Assembly: GCA_964633405.1 (NCBI GenBank) | Contig: CAZWFV010000002.1 | Coordinates: 1-39,505 of the forward strand | Reading direction: 5' to 3' | DNA: 39,505 nucleotides | Source: JAMCRD01 sp964633405 | Lineage (GTDB): Bacteria; Patescibacteriota; Minisyncoccia; UBA6257; Colwellbacteraceae | Part shown: one piece after another, positions 7,071 through 15,807 of the stretch | Layout of the letters: the number at the start of each line of letters is the position of its first letter | Numbering within the stretch: the stretch's first letter is position 1 | Notes under the pieces: generated by a model | What the model saw: only the letters and a program-made list of their open reading frames with translations | Database searches by the model: none | What the model was told of the DNA's origin: nothing | Program-made: the position numbers and the translations under genes

Positions 7071-7832
7071 TTAGTAACCTATCTTCTTAAGCCAATACTC
7101 ATTCTCCCATTCCCACAGCTTCTTGGCTGCTAGAAAGGCATGATAATCCTCGTACCAGTAAGGGAATTCCCTTAACTCGACTATCCCGGTAACGTCTGAC
7201 CACTCGTGCGTCCCGGGAAGACACGCCTTGCCGTTTCTGCCGTTCTTAACTTTTTCACGGCCCCCCTTGGCCCTTCTAGTGGCTCCGCACTTCAGGCAGG
7301 TTTGCGCCTGATCTATTCTTAATATCCAACGGGTCTGCAGGTTCTTCATAGTATCCTGCAACGCAGCCATATAAGCGGAGGTCTGTAAATTGTAATCGCG
7401 GTACACCGCCTGTGACGTCTTGATGTCCAATACGCCGAACTTACCGTCGATCAACGCCAGCGAGTCTACCGTCCCGGCATAACGGTCGTTGTAGTTGATG
7501 ACCTGCTTTTCGATATAGTCTTTGTCGACCTGGATCTTCGTCTTTCCCAGGAAATCATTGAAGGCTTTGATCGACGGTTCGATCTGAGGATTGATATCAA
7601 CCTCCTCACCCTTTAGAAGAGCCTCCACGGTTTCGTGAACAAGCGTCCCTTCCTCAGCGGAGTTCTTCTTTATACTTTCACCCTCGGCATAATTGGAAAG
7701 CTCAGCGTAAAAGCGATATAGGGCTGGCTTGGCCTTTATAGACACTATGCTGGTGACCCGTGGATACCAGACCCCGTCTATAACATAACCATTGAGAGCC
7801 TTGAAGCCCTTTTCGTCGTTAACCGGATACAT
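7071..7832 (-). CDS. PD-(D/E)XK nuclease-like protein with a zinc-binding insert
   Basis: The 253-residue product has the RecB/Cas4-type nuclease pattern: GTLVHETVE with His66, AGTVDSLALIDG with Asp123, LDIKT with Asp136 and Lys138, and QTSAY (150-154) as the QxxxY motif. After it, CxxC (179, 182) and Cys204/His209 in a basic stretch look like a small zinc-binding insert. Such proteins cut DNA, often as repair exonucleases, but could also be phage-derived. It follows murC by 15 bases on the same strand, which may be coincidental. The substrate is unknown. Confidence 0.8.
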   Translation of the reverse strand: MYPVNDEKGFKALNGYVIDGVWYPRVTSIVSIKAKPALYRFYAELSNYAEGESIKKNSAEEGTLVHETVEALLKGEEVDINPQIEPSIKAFNDFLGKTKIQVDKDYIEKQVINYNDRYAGTVDSLALIDGKFGVLDIKTSQAVYRDYNLQTSAYMAALQDTMKNLQTRWILRIDQAQTCLKCGATRRAKGGREKVKNGRNGKACLPGTHEWSDVTGIVELREFPYWYEDYHAFLAAKKLWEWENEYWLKKIGY

Positions 7833-7847
7833 CGCCGTAAAATCGGT

Positions 7848-9185
7848 TTATTGTAGCAAGCGGTCGGTGAGTTTAATAATATCACCGGCGCCCATCATCA
7901 CCGCAACGTTAGACTTCAATCCATTCTCGTTTACGATGCCTTTCAGGAGCCCTTTTATGTTCTGAGGGGAGGGGAGATAAGTGACATCCAATTGTCGATT
8001 TCGTTTCGCTATGGCTTTGGCCAGCTTGGCTGAGTTAACGTTATGCGACGTATTATCACGGCCGTTAACCCTATAAGTATCTATCAGGATAAGCGAATCT
8101 ACATCATTGAAACTATTCCTGAAATCATCGAATAGGACTTTCAATCGATGCGATTGGTGAGGTTGGAATACGCATATCAATTGTGAACGGTGGAAGTGAT
8201 CACGAAAGGCTCGAAGCGTCGCTTTGATCTCCGTAGGGTGATGGGCGTAATCGTCGTAGATTTCAATAATATATTTGCCGGCCCTTAGCTTACCGCGATA
8301 TTCCATGCGGCGCCAGGCACCCCTATAACCCGAGATTGCTTCAAGTATATCTTCCTCGGCTATTCCCAGTACATCTCCGACCAGAGAAGCCGCTAGCGCG
8401 TTGGATACGTTGAATTCTCCATATATCTGTAAAATCTTTCTCAATTGTTTTACGCGTTTCACGTATTTTCTGCCGTTTAGACTAAACCAGACGGTCTCTT
8501 CCGGAAGTTCGTCGGCTAGGCCCCGTATTCCGGGATCGTCATAGTTGGCGATGATTACGCCGCCGTCCTTCACGTTCTCAGCGAATTCTAAGAATGCCTT
8601 CTGGACATTGCGGAGATTTTTATAGTAATCGAGGTGTTCTCGGTCAACGTTATTCAACACAAGGACGTCCGGTTCATAGTTTGCGAACGCCCGACGATAC
8701 TCGTCGGCCTCAATCACCAGATACCCGCACTTGCCCATCCTGAAATTAGTGTTATCGAACTCCCTTAATCTGGTGCCGACGATTACGGTCGGATCCAGTC
8801 CGCCAGCCATCAGAACCCTGGCAGCTAAGGCCGTAGTCGTGCTCTTGCCGTGCGATCCGGCCACGGCCACTGTCCGATTTTCTCTGGTTAGGGCTCCCAA
8901 GGCCTCCGGATAGCTCGAAACTGGTATCTCTAGCCGTTCAGCCTCTGCCAGTTCAGGGTTGGTCAGGGGAATGGCCTGACTGTAGATGACCAAGGCCGTA
9001 TCTGTGTCCAAGTTATTCTTATAGTGGCCAATTTTAATTTTTGCGCCTTCGCGGCGCAAATCATCGGTCATAATGCTTTCCTCGGCATCAGAGCCCGTTA
9101 CAGCCCAATTTTGAGCCAAGAAATAGCGGGCTAGGGCGCTAACGCCAATTCCGCCTATACCTATGAAATGAACCTTTAAATGCAT
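7848..9185 (-). CDS. murC: UDP-N-acetylmuramate--L-alanine ligase
   Basis: MurC adds L-Ala to UDP-MurNAc with ATP, the first amino-acid step of peptidoglycan synthesis in the cytoplasm. The N-terminal UDP-binding domain begins KVHFIGIGGIGVSALARYFL. The ATP loop is AGSHGKSTTTAL (about 107-118). The central domain contains EADEYRRAFANYEPDVLVL and NVDREHLDYY, and the C-terminal domain YDDYAHHPTEI and FQPHQSHRL. At 445 residues the length is normal. An unusual inverted repeat sits in its promoter. Confidence 0.96.
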   Translation of the reverse strand: MHLKVHFIGIGGIGVSALARYFLAQNWAVTGSDAEESIMTDDLRREGAKIKIGHYKNNLDTDTALVIYSQAIPLTNPELAEAERLEIPVSSYPEALGALTRENRTVAVAGSHGKSTTTALAARVLMAGGLDPTVIVGTRLREFDNTNFRMGKCGYLVIEADEYRRAFANYEPDVLVLNNVDREHLDYYKNLRNVQKAFLEFAENVKDGGVIIANYDDPGIRGLADELPEETVWFSLNGRKYVKRVKQLRKILQIYGEFNVSNALAASLVGDVLGIAEEDILEAISGYRGAWRRMEYRGKLRAGKYIIEIYDDYAHHPTEIKATLRAFRDHFHRSQLICVFQPHQSHRLKVLFDDFRNSFNDVDSLILIDTYRVNGRDNTSHNVNSAKLAKAIAKRNRQLDVTYLPSPQNIKGLLKGIVNENGLKSNVAVMMGAGDIIKLTDRLLQ

Positions 9186-9202
9186 GCAGCTAATCTATAT
9201 AT

Positions 9203-9226
9203 GTCGTATAACATACATTATACGAC
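9203..9226. promoter_or_regulatory. Inverted repeat overlapping the murC promoter
   Basis: GTCGTATAA (9203-9211) and TTATACGAC (9218-9226) form a perfect 9-base inverted repeat around six bases. The right arm contains the minus-strand TATAAT (9217-9222) that would serve murC, and the left arm gives TATAAC on the plus strand. It could be an operator or a pair of divergent -10 boxes. A 33-codon plus-strand frame (9231-9332) starts just beyond it, but I see no other support for that frame. The remainder of 9186-9395 shows nothing else. Confidence 0.5.
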
Positions 9227-9395
9227 GATTATGATTGCTCTTAAACTGGCCTCGGGTAACGCTCCCCCGCGCTATCTGTGTACATCTCAATTTTACTACA
9301 CATGCAACTTAAGAACCATTCTTAATATGTGAATTATGAAATAGTTGGATAAGGGATTTATGCCTGCTGACTCAGGTATAGCTCCGTCGAATTAA

Positions 9396-9420
9396 TAAAA
9401 ACCGCCGTTTTTGAGGCGGC
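9396..9420 (-). terminator. Intrinsic terminator of the repeat-protein gene
   Basis: On the minus strand GCCGCC and GGCGGT pair around TCAAAAAC and run into TTTTTATT. It lies about 20 bases past the stop of the gene at 9441. Confidence 0.85.
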
Positions 9421-9440
9421 GATCTTTATATTCCCCACCG

Positions 9441-10121
9441 CTAGTAGTTCAGGCACGAATTGGAGTTGATCAATCCGTTTAACTGGCTCTGCAACGTGCT
9501 GAGCTGGGATTGAACGTAACCATAATTCCCATAATAGTACTGACCGTAGCCAATCTGATTCTGTAGCGTCTGAAGCTGACCGGATATCGAGTTGAGCTGA
9601 GACTGGACGTTTCCGTAGCTGCACGGACTATTTACATAATTCTGCAACGAGGTCAACTGACTAGATATCGAGTTGAGCTGAGACTGCATATCGCTATAGT
9701 TCCAATACTGGCTGTAGCCGTTCTCGTCGGAATCCAAGTGGCCTTGCACGTTCTGAATCTGATTCGTTATCGAATTGAGCTGAAACTGCGCATTGCCGTA
9801 ATTCCACGGATTGGAATTAATTACCGACTGTATCGAGCTCACCTGACCGTTCAGAGAATTAATCTGATTCTGCAGGTAGCTGTAGTCGTACTGGTAGTAC
9901 TGGGTATACTGATAGACGCTTACAGACGGGTACTGTATGGATTGCGGAGGCTGCGGGTAATAATAAGAGGAACCGTTCTGGTAATAGTACGAACTATTCC
10001 AGTTCCATGAATTATAGCCACAACCGTAGCCGTAACATTGGGCATTGGCCGCCGGTACGGTCCCCACAATCATAAAGATCCCTATAACTGCTATAAGCAG
10101 GGGTAAGAAATATTTCTTCAT
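9441..10121 (-). CDS. Secreted Gln/Tyr-rich protein with short coiled-coil repeats
   Basis: A signal peptide (MKKYFLPLLIAVIGIFMI, then VPAANA) is followed by a Tyr/Asn/Gln/Ser-rich mature part with almost no charge. Residues about 85-226 hold at least four imperfect repeats of about 25-40 residues built on QSQLNSISSQLTSLQN-like cores, each joined by a Trp- or Tyr-containing linker such as YWNYSDM or YYYGNYGYV. The cores are heptad-like and probably form short coiled coils. This looks like an extracellular or surface fibre; no homologous family is recognised. ATG 10121 is chosen because the signal peptide starts there; GTG 10136 is in frame. Confidence 0.75.
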   Translation of the reverse strand: MKKYFLPLLIAVIGIFMIVGTVPAANAQCYGYGCGYNSWNWNSSYYYQNGSSYYYPQPPQSIQYPSVSVYQYTQYYQYDYSYLQNQINSLNGQVSSIQSVINSNPWNYGNAQFQLNSITNQIQNVQGHLDSDENGYSQYWNYSDMQSQLNSISSQLTSLQNYVNSPCSYGNVQSQLNSISGQLQTLQNQIGYGQYYYGNYGYVQSQLSTLQSQLNGLINSNSCLNY

Positions 10122-10219
10122 ATTATTAAGGATCACCCTTAGCCGCCAGTCGATTGCAGCTAAGAGTAACCATCAGGTTTACCCTTAGCTGTTCGACTTA
10201 GGGCCTTGCGGCCACAGCT

Positions 10220-10256
10220 GACTACCCCAGTTATAGAACGGGCTATTGGGGTAGTC
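10220..10256. repeat. Long inverted repeat between two envelope genes
   Basis: GACTACCCCA (10220-10229) and TGGGGTAGTC (10247-10256) are perfect complements, and ATAG/CTAT extend the stem inside. There is no T-run on either side, so it is not a standard terminator. A second imperfect inverted repeat (about 10158-10192) uses AGCTAAGAGTAA and TTTACCCTTAGCT. Confidence 0.6.
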
Positions 10257-10267
10257 AATACTCTCCC

Positions 10268-10639
10268 CTATCTCAGGTTAAATATGTCGTAGAAAAGCCC
10301 CTCGTCCTCCGGATCGATTGCTCCATACTTGTTGATCGCGACCTGTTCTTTCTTGGCTGCGAGATAGATGAGAAGAATCACGTTAACTCCCGAAATCAGC
10401 AGCAACAATAACCAGTAAGCACTTTGCCCTATATCGTGTATTCTCCTTACACATAGCGCGATGCCCAGCAATAACGCAAGAATTAGTAGAACCAATAGAG
10501 CAAGGTCAGAGATTAAACTGTTTGGGATTATGGAGTAGATCGTAAATACGGATGCGCCGAAGATAACTACCAGAATTATCCCCAAAATGAAATTTTCTCT
10601 GCCTATCCTCCCCAAAAACAGATTCTTGATCCAACTCAT
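10268..10639 (-). CDS. DUF805-family membrane protein
   Basis: The 123-residue protein matches the DUF805 pattern: GRIGRENFILG near the N-terminus, several hydrophobic helices (about 17-37, 43-66, 75-97), and RRIHDIGQSAYWLLLLL in the middle. The family is widespread in bacteria and its function is not established. It is followed on the minus strand by the long inverted repeat at 10220-10256. The gene upstream of it (10647-10808) ends only seven bases away, so they probably form a pair. Confidence 0.88.
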   Translation of the reverse strand: MSWIKNLFLGRIGRENFILGIILVVIFGASVFTIYSIIPNSLISDLALLVLLILALLLGIALCVRRIHDIGQSAYWLLLLLISGVNVILLIYLAAKKEQVAINKYGAIDPEDEGLFYDIFNLR

Positions 10640-10646
10640 AATTGAT

Positions 10647-10808
10647 TTATATCTTGGTCAGTAAGAATTTAAGGATGGCTATGATGTACTGGAGTATCTG
10701 TATGAACATCTGGATAAGCGTTACGGCTATGCTTTTGGCAGGTCCGATAAGATTGGAACCCTGCGAGATCAAGTTATTCGTTAGAGTCTGCAGGCCTTGG
10801 TAGTCCAT
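10647..10808 (-). CDS. Small membrane-associated protein (53 aa)
   Basis: A clean 53-codon frame runs from ATG 10808 to TAA 10647. The N-terminal half is polar (MDYQGLQTLTNNLISQG) and the C-terminal half is hydrophobic (IAVTLIQMFIQILQYIIAIL), ending in LTKI. It could be a single membrane helix or an amphipathic peptide. A -10 box TACAAT (10816-10821) lies seven bases before the ATG, fitting a leaderless mRNA. It is seven bases upstream of the DUF805 gene. No family is recognised. Confidence 0.7.
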   Translation of the reverse strand: MDYQGLQTLTNNLISQGSNLIGPAKSIAVTLIQMFIQILQYIIAILKFLLTKI

Positions 10809-10871
10809 TTGACGTATTGTACTACAAATAGTCTCCCAAGTTAAGGCCGTCCGGCAATTACGGAGTGAATC

Positions 10872-12167
10872 TTACGGTAGATAATTCATCGGATTAACCG
10901 TAACCCCTATGGGCACCATACCTGCTGCGGCAAAGTATTTTAGCGATACGCTGGGCGCCCAATATACCCCGAAATGTACGTGTGGACCAGTAGCATCCCC
11001 CGTCTCTCCCGAATAGCCTATTAAGTCGCCCCTTTTCACCTGTTGACCCACCGTCACAATTTGCCTGGAAAGGTGTGCGTATATCGTCGCTAGATTATCC
11101 GGGTGCTTTATCATGATGTATTTACCGTACTGAAGGCGGCCGTTATTCCCCACCGCATATATTATCCCATCGTCTGCGGCAAATACCGGTGTGCCGATGG
11201 GAACCCCCAGATCTACTCCGTTATGGAAGTGGGTCGCATAAGCTTCCTCAGCGAACTTGGTCGCTCCGTACCCCTGTGTTATTACAACGTTCGTCACTGG
11301 ATAAGACAACGTTCCAGGTATGGAAGGCGGCAGGACGTTGGAGTTGAAGTTAGCCCTTAGCTTGGACTCCAGGTCAAGTATCTCTTGCCCTATTTGGTCG
11401 CGTTGCATATTGAGTGACGTCAGTTGTGCTTGATAAGCGCTCTCACTGTCCTTGGTTTGTTGAAGTAAGGTTGCCTTTTGCGATTTCTCATCCAGGATAA
11501 TGAGTTGCTGATTGGTGGCATTCTTGTAAGCCAAATCAATGGACGCTTTCTTCTGGTTGGTAGTATCTATGGTCTGGGACAGCGAGGAGGACAAAGAGGT
11601 CATATTATCAATATTTTCTCGCAACTTATCTTTAAGGTTCTGCAGATTCTGCAGCTGCTGCACGCTATCAGAGAGATCGCCGTTTCTGAGAATAATTGCC
11701 AGTAAGTCTTGATTATTGTCCGATGTCTGCAGCTCTCTTAAAATCTCCGCTATCGCCGCCTGGCCGTTTGTAATCGCATCTTCTGTCTGAGTAAGCTGAG
11801 CGTCCAAACCCTGGAGTTCTAGGGACAACTCTTGAGCCTGGAGTTCATTAGCTTTTATAGACAATTCTAGCCGGTTTATCGTGTAGTTAAGACTAGTTAT
11901 GTTGTTGTTTAAGGTGTTCTTCTGCTTATTAACCGCATCAATCTGAGCTTGTGCGGCCGCTATCTGGTTGTTAAGGGCCGTTAGCTCCTGGCTTTTTTGG
12001 GTGATTTGCTGGTTGAGCGTATCGGTGCTTGTGGCGACCTCAGAAGAAGACGTGGCGGTTTGAGTTGTTTGAGCTGTGACTTGCGTGGGTGTAATTAACC
12101 AGGCAAACGAGAACACTGCCAGAACAATGAGGTAGATAGACGACCGTGTCCTTGCCTGTTTGAGCAT
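10872..12167 (-). CDS. Murein hydrolase activator-type protein, coiled coil plus M23 domain
   Basis: The 431-residue protein has an N-terminal signal or anchor (about residues 12-32). A long coiled coil (about 45-265) rich in Gln, Leu and Asn follows. The C-terminal LytM/M23 domain has the zinc motifs HFHNGVDLG (about 316) and GPHVHFGVYW (about 395). This is the EnvC-like layout: a periplasmic or surface protein that cuts or activates cutting of peptidoglycan during division. The zinc ligands are present, so it may be an active endopeptidase rather than a dead activator. It follows gltX by eight bases. Confidence 0.88.
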   Translation of the reverse strand: MLKQARTRSSIYLIVLAVFSFAWLITPTQVTAQTTQTATSSSEVATSTDTLNQQITQKSQELTALNNQIAAAQAQIDAVNKQKNTLNNNITSLNYTINRLELSIKANELQAQELSLELQGLDAQLTQTEDAITNGQAAIAEILRELQTSDNNQDLLAIILRNGDLSDSVQQLQNLQNLKDKLRENIDNMTSLSSSLSQTIDTTNQKKASIDLAYKNATNQQLIILDEKSQKATLLQQTKDSESAYQAQLTSLNMQRDQIGQEILDLESKLRANFNSNVLPPSIPGTLSYPVTNVVITQGYGATKFAEEAYATHFHNGVDLGVPIGTPVFAADDGIIYAVGNNGRLQYGKYIMIKHPDNLATIYAHLSRQIVTVGQQVKRGDLIGYSGETGDATGPHVHFGVYWAPSVSLKYFAAAGMVPIGVTVNPMNYLP

Positions 12168-12175
12168 GATTGTTA

Positions 12176-13570
12176 TTATCTGGCCTTGGCTATGGCATTA
12201 TCGATCCGGCGCAGGCTTTCGGTTTTACCTAGAGCTTCCATTATCTCAAACGGTCCAGGCGACGTCTTGCTACCGGATAGAGCAACTCTCAACGGCCAGA
12301 AGAACTCTCCCCTATTCCCTTCCGGAGCGAGCGGGGAAAGTACATTTTCTAATTTACCCTTGTTGAAATCGCTGTCGGGAATTTTGTTAAGCACGGTCAA
12401 CGCCGATTCCAGATTTAAGGCTACCTGCGACAGTTGCATATCTTTCCATATAAGCAGGCTCGGCTCATAGTCCGGCAGTTTGAAAAAAAACTCTACCAAG
12501 CCGCCGATATCAGACAGCTTTTTGACCCGGCCAGATATGGTCGACATCATCGCGGGGGTAAGCGTCCAATTCTTAGGTATGAACGGTCGTGAAGTCTCAA
12601 TCAACTCTGACAGACTAAGCTTACTTATATAATGGCTGTTCAGCCAATCCAGTTTGTCTATATTGAATACGGCACCCGACTTTTGGACTCTGCTTAAGTC
12701 GAATTCATCGATAATATTGGTTAGAGACATCTCATCCTTGTCCTCTTTCGGGTGCCAACCCAGGAAAGATATGAAATTTACCATGGCTTGGGCCAGGTAA
12801 CCTTTATCGCGATAATAGCGCAAGGCGACATCGGATACGCGTTTGGACATCTTGCTGCGATCCGGATTGAGGATGAGCGGTAAATGCGCAAACTGGGGTA
12901 TATTCAGACCCATAGCCTCTGCCAGGACAATCTGCTTAGGGGTATTTGATAAATGCTCCTCCCCTCTTATAACGTGCGTTATGTCCATCAGCGCATCGTC
13001 TACCACTACCGCGAAGTTGTACAGCGGCTGATCTATATCCTTGGCAATTATTATGTCTCCGGCCAGAGACATATCGAATCTTATATGTCCCCTAATCGTA
13101 TCAGTGAAAGACACCTTTTTCTCGGGAACCTTGAAACGGATGACGTGGCCATCGCCCGCATCCAGACGCTTGGTCACATCTTCTTTCGAAAAGGAACGGC
13201 ATCGTCCGGAGTATTTAGGGGGCAGACCCTGGGTGATCATAGCCTGTCTTTCGGCCTCGAGGTCTTCCTTGGAGCAGAAGCAATAGTATGCCTTGCCGTC
13301 GTCAATCAGTTTTTTCAGGTATTCGTGGTATATACCGATGCGGTCCATCTGTCGATAGAATTCATCCCAAGTTATGCCTAACCAGGACAGTCCGTCCACT
13401 ATATCCGCCTCCGATTCGGGGGTTGAGCGTTCCCTATCGGTGTCCTCCATCCGGAGGATGAAGTGACCATCCTGCGATTTAGCGTAAAGCCAGCTAAACA
13501 GAGCAGTACGGGCGCCTCCAATATGCAGTGGCCCCGTAGGAGAAGGAGCAAACCTAGTTCTTACTACCAT
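12176..13570 (-). CDS. gltX: Glutamyl-tRNA synthetase
   Basis: A class I synthetase with RFAPSPTGPLHIGGARTAL near the N-terminus (HIGH motif as HIGG) and SKMSKR as the KMSKS motif. The segment CFCSKEDLEAERQAM lies in the zinc-domain region but retains few zinc ligands. The length, 464 residues, is normal. In bacteria lacking GlnRS this enzyme also charges tRNA-Gln for conversion by GatCAB; no glnS or gatCAB is in the window. The gene overlaps the end of murG by 17 bases, and the AGGAGG before its ATG lies inside murG. Confidence 0.96.
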   Translation of the reverse strand: MVVRTRFAPSPTGPLHIGGARTALFSWLYAKSQDGHFILRMEDTDRERSTPESEADIVDGLSWLGITWDEFYRQMDRIGIYHEYLKKLIDDGKAYYCFCSKEDLEAERQAMITQGLPPKYSGRCRSFSKEDVTKRLDAGDGHVIRFKVPEKKVSFTDTIRGHIRFDMSLAGDIIIAKDIDQPLYNFAVVVDDALMDITHVIRGEEHLSNTPKQIVLAEAMGLNIPQFAHLPLILNPDRSKMSKRVSDVALRYYRDKGYLAQAMVNFISFLGWHPKEDKDEMSLTNIIDEFDLSRVQKSGAVFNIDKLDWLNSHYISKLSLSELIETSRPFIPKNWTLTPAMMSTISGRVKKLSDIGGLVEFFFKLPDYEPSLLIWKDMQLSQVALNLESALTVLNKIPDSDFNKGKLENVLSPLAPEGNRGEFFWPLRVALSGSKTSPGPFEIMEALGKTESLRRIDNAIAKAR

Positions 13571-14711
13571 AACCTCCTAATTCTAGGACGATTTTGGTTA
13601 GATTTAAAGCGGCTTCCGGCCTTGAAAAAGCCTTGGCTGCCTTGCTCATTTGGCTGAGCTTCGGCCGCGATTGCAATAACTTATCTATCTCGATCAGTAG
13701 CCGGTCATCCATCTTATCCTGAGGGATGAACATAGCGGCTCCGGTCCGGCAATACTCTTCGGCGTTCTTGGTCTGGTGATCATTCGCCGCTACATCAGGA
13801 GGAAGGGGTATGAGAATGGAGGGCTTGCCGAAAGCAGCCAGTTCGAAGATACTGCCGCCGCTGGCGCGACTGACGACCAAATCGGATGCTATCAAGGCTT
13901 CGCGTAGATCATTCTTGAAATATGAGACTGGACGATAACGATTTAGGAGATCCTCGTTGATACTATGCCGCGTGGATTCCAATCTGCTTAACACTTCGTC
14001 GTAATTGGCCACCCCCGTCTGATGCAGGACTTGAGTCAGATTAAGGAGTTGGGAGAGATGTTCCAGCACGAAATTGTTTAATGCGGCGGCTCCCTGCGAC
14101 CCGCCCATTACGACTATAAGAGGCAGAGAGGAGTCGAATCCGAGGAAGCCCTTATTTTTGCTTATAGATTCTTGATCAAGATCGTTGATCAGATAGCGCC
14201 TTATCGGGTTGCCGGTCAGGATCACCTGTTTGTTCGGAAAGTATAGAGCTACCGACTCGAAAGAGGTAGCGATCACTTGGGCATACTTGGCGGATATGAG
14301 ATTGGTAAGGCCGGGCACCGAATCGGACTCATGAATTATCACTGGTATCCGGTAGAATCTTGCAGTGAGGACAACCGGCAGAGCCCCGGGTCCGCCTTTG
14401 GACAGCAGTACGTCGGGCATATACCAGAGCATCTTGAAAACAGCCTGAAGAATACTATAGGCGAACTTCGGTACATCTACGAAGTTCATTATCGAAAAAT
14501 ACCTCCTGAGCTTGCTGTCCGCGATGCGCCACGCTTTCAGGCCATTTATCTCCAGCAGGCTTTTGAACGGGCCGTAAGCGCCCAGGTATCGGATCTCAAG
14601 ATCAATGTTGCTCTCGGCGGTTATGATTTGCAGCTCCGCTGCGACCGAAATCAAGGGATAGATGTGCCCCCCGGTACCGCCGCCGGTCATTAGCACCCTT
14701 AGCTTACGCAT
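13554..14711 (-). CDS. murG: UDP-GlcNAc:lipid I N-acetylglucosaminyltransferase
   Basis: MurG adds GlcNAc to lipid I on the inner face of the membrane to make lipid II. The N-terminus VLMTGGGTGGHIYPLISVA is the family's glycine-rich donor loop. The segment VVMGGSQGAAALNNFV and the region SRASGGSIFELAAFGKPSIL with PLPPDVAANDHQTKNA form the UDP-GlcNAc site. The length, 385 residues, is slightly above average. It overlaps ftsW by eight bases upstream and gltX by 17 downstream. Confidence 0.95.
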   Translation of the reverse strand: MRKLRVLMTGGGTGGHIYPLISVAAELQIITAESNIDLEIRYLGAYGPFKSLLEINGLKAWRIADSKLRRYFSIMNFVDVPKFAYSILQAVFKMLWYMPDVLLSKGGPGALPVVLTARFYRIPVIIHESDSVPGLTNLISAKYAQVIATSFESVALYFPNKQVILTGNPIRRYLINDLDQESISKNKGFLGFDSSLPLIVVMGGSQGAAALNNFVLEHLSQLLNLTQVLHQTGVANYDEVLSRLESTRHSINEDLLNRYRPVSYFKNDLREALIASDLVVSRASGGSIFELAAFGKPSILIPLPPDVAANDHQTKNAEEYCRTGAAMFIPQDKMDDRLLIEIDKLLQSRPKLSQMSKAAKAFSRPEAALNLTKIVLELGGYGSKN

Positions 14712-15807
14712 ATTTGCTTATATTCAACATTATTCCGGCCATGGTCATAAATGCGGCTAGCGCCGTTCCGCCGTAGCTTATGAACGGCAACGGCACCCCC
14801 GTCAGCGGTATGAGTTGGGAAACTGCGCCTATATGCATGAAGGCTTGCACGCCGATTATCGTTGAAAAACCGACAAGCATCAATTTGCCCATAGGGTCGG
14901 CAATACGCCGGGCCAGCAATAATCCTCTGGCGACCAGTATAAAGAACAATGTGATAGTGAACACCGCCCCGATGAATCCAAACTCCTCCGCGATTATAGC
15001 GAATATGGCATCGTCCATCCTGGCCGGCAGATACTTCTTCGATATTGAGTTGCCATATCCGACTCCCCATATACTTCCTGAACCGATAGTTATGAGAGAC
15101 TGGTTAATCTGATAGGCTGAACCGTAGACGTTCGTGTTGGTCGAGGCATGAAGGTAGTTTTCTATGCGCGCCAATCGGTACGGCGTTACTAAAATTACGC
15201 CGGCTATAAAAAGTACGCCCACGGCGGCCGTCATTGCGATAAAGGTCTTTCTTGCCCCGGAGGCGAAATACACCGCGACTGCTCCGCTGAGGATTATGAT
15301 CACCGGACTGGTCGAATGTTCCAAAAGAAGCAATACAGCCACCAGGCCGCAGGTGATCCAGAAGGGCAGTAGCCCTTCCGAGAAACTTTTCTTACGGCTG
15401 TCGGCGCGGGACGAGGACAGCCAGGCCGCCAGATAAATTGTGAAAAGCAGTTTGATAACCTCTTCCGGCTGCATGGTGAATCTGCCTATGGCTATCCATC
15501 GCTGGGCTCCGCCGCTTGATATGCCTATGTGGGGTATAAAGACCGCTACCAAGAGGATGAGGGTGGTGATAAGGAAGAACAGTGCGAACTTCTTATATCG
15601 CCTGTAAGGGATAAGCAATCCGGCCAGGAAACCTACTATGCCTATACTGAAGCCGTAGACTATCTGGTGCTTTATGAAATAGTAGGTGTCGTTGAACATT
15701 GTCTTGCCCAGGTCGGACGAAGCTGAGGCAAGCATCAGGAAGCCAAAGGTTATGAGAACTATGAATGTTATCAGGATGACGTAATCGATATGACCTCGTT
15801 CGCGCAT
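14704..15807 (-). CDS. ftsW: FtsW/RodA/SpoVE-family peptidoglycan polymerase
   Basis: This 367-residue SEDS protein has about ten membrane helices. It polymerises lipid II at the septum or along the cell wall. The family motif near the C-terminus reads PLPFISYGGTALAAFMTM. Other landmarks are RWIAIGRFTMQPEEVIKLL and GYGNSISKKYLPARMDDAIF with FAIIAEEFGFIG. Position next to murG favours FtsW over RodA. It starts directly after the stop of the D-aminoacylase-like gene. Confidence 0.93.
   Translation of the reverse strand: MRERGHIDYVILITFIVLITFGFLMLASASSDLGKTMFNDTYYFIKHQIVYGFSIGIVGFLAGLLIPYRRYKKFALFFLITTLILLVAVFIPHIGISSGGAQRWIAIGRFTMQPEEVIKLLFTIYLAAWLSSSRADSRKKSFSEGLLPFWITCGLVAVLLLLEHSTSPVIIILSGAVAVYFASGARKTFIAMTAAVGVLFIAGVILVTPYRLARIENYLHASTNTNVYGSAYQINQSLITIGSGSIWGVGYGNSISKKYLPARMDDAIFAIIAEEFGFIGAVFTITLFFILVARGLLLARRIADPMGKLMLVGFSTIIGVQAFMHIGAVSQLIPLTGVPLPFISYGGTALAAFMTMAGIMLNISKYA

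Noticed and set aside
9231..9332. 33-codon plus-strand frame after the murC inverted repeat
   Set aside because: The position is suggestive but the product has no clear character and there is no terminator; recorded only in the note on the inverted repeat.
9441..9850. Regular repeats that could suggest a CRISPR array
   Set aside because: The repeats are imperfect, about 80 bases apart, and lie in an open frame encoding a repetitive secreted protein; there is no constant repeat with variable spacers and no cas gene.
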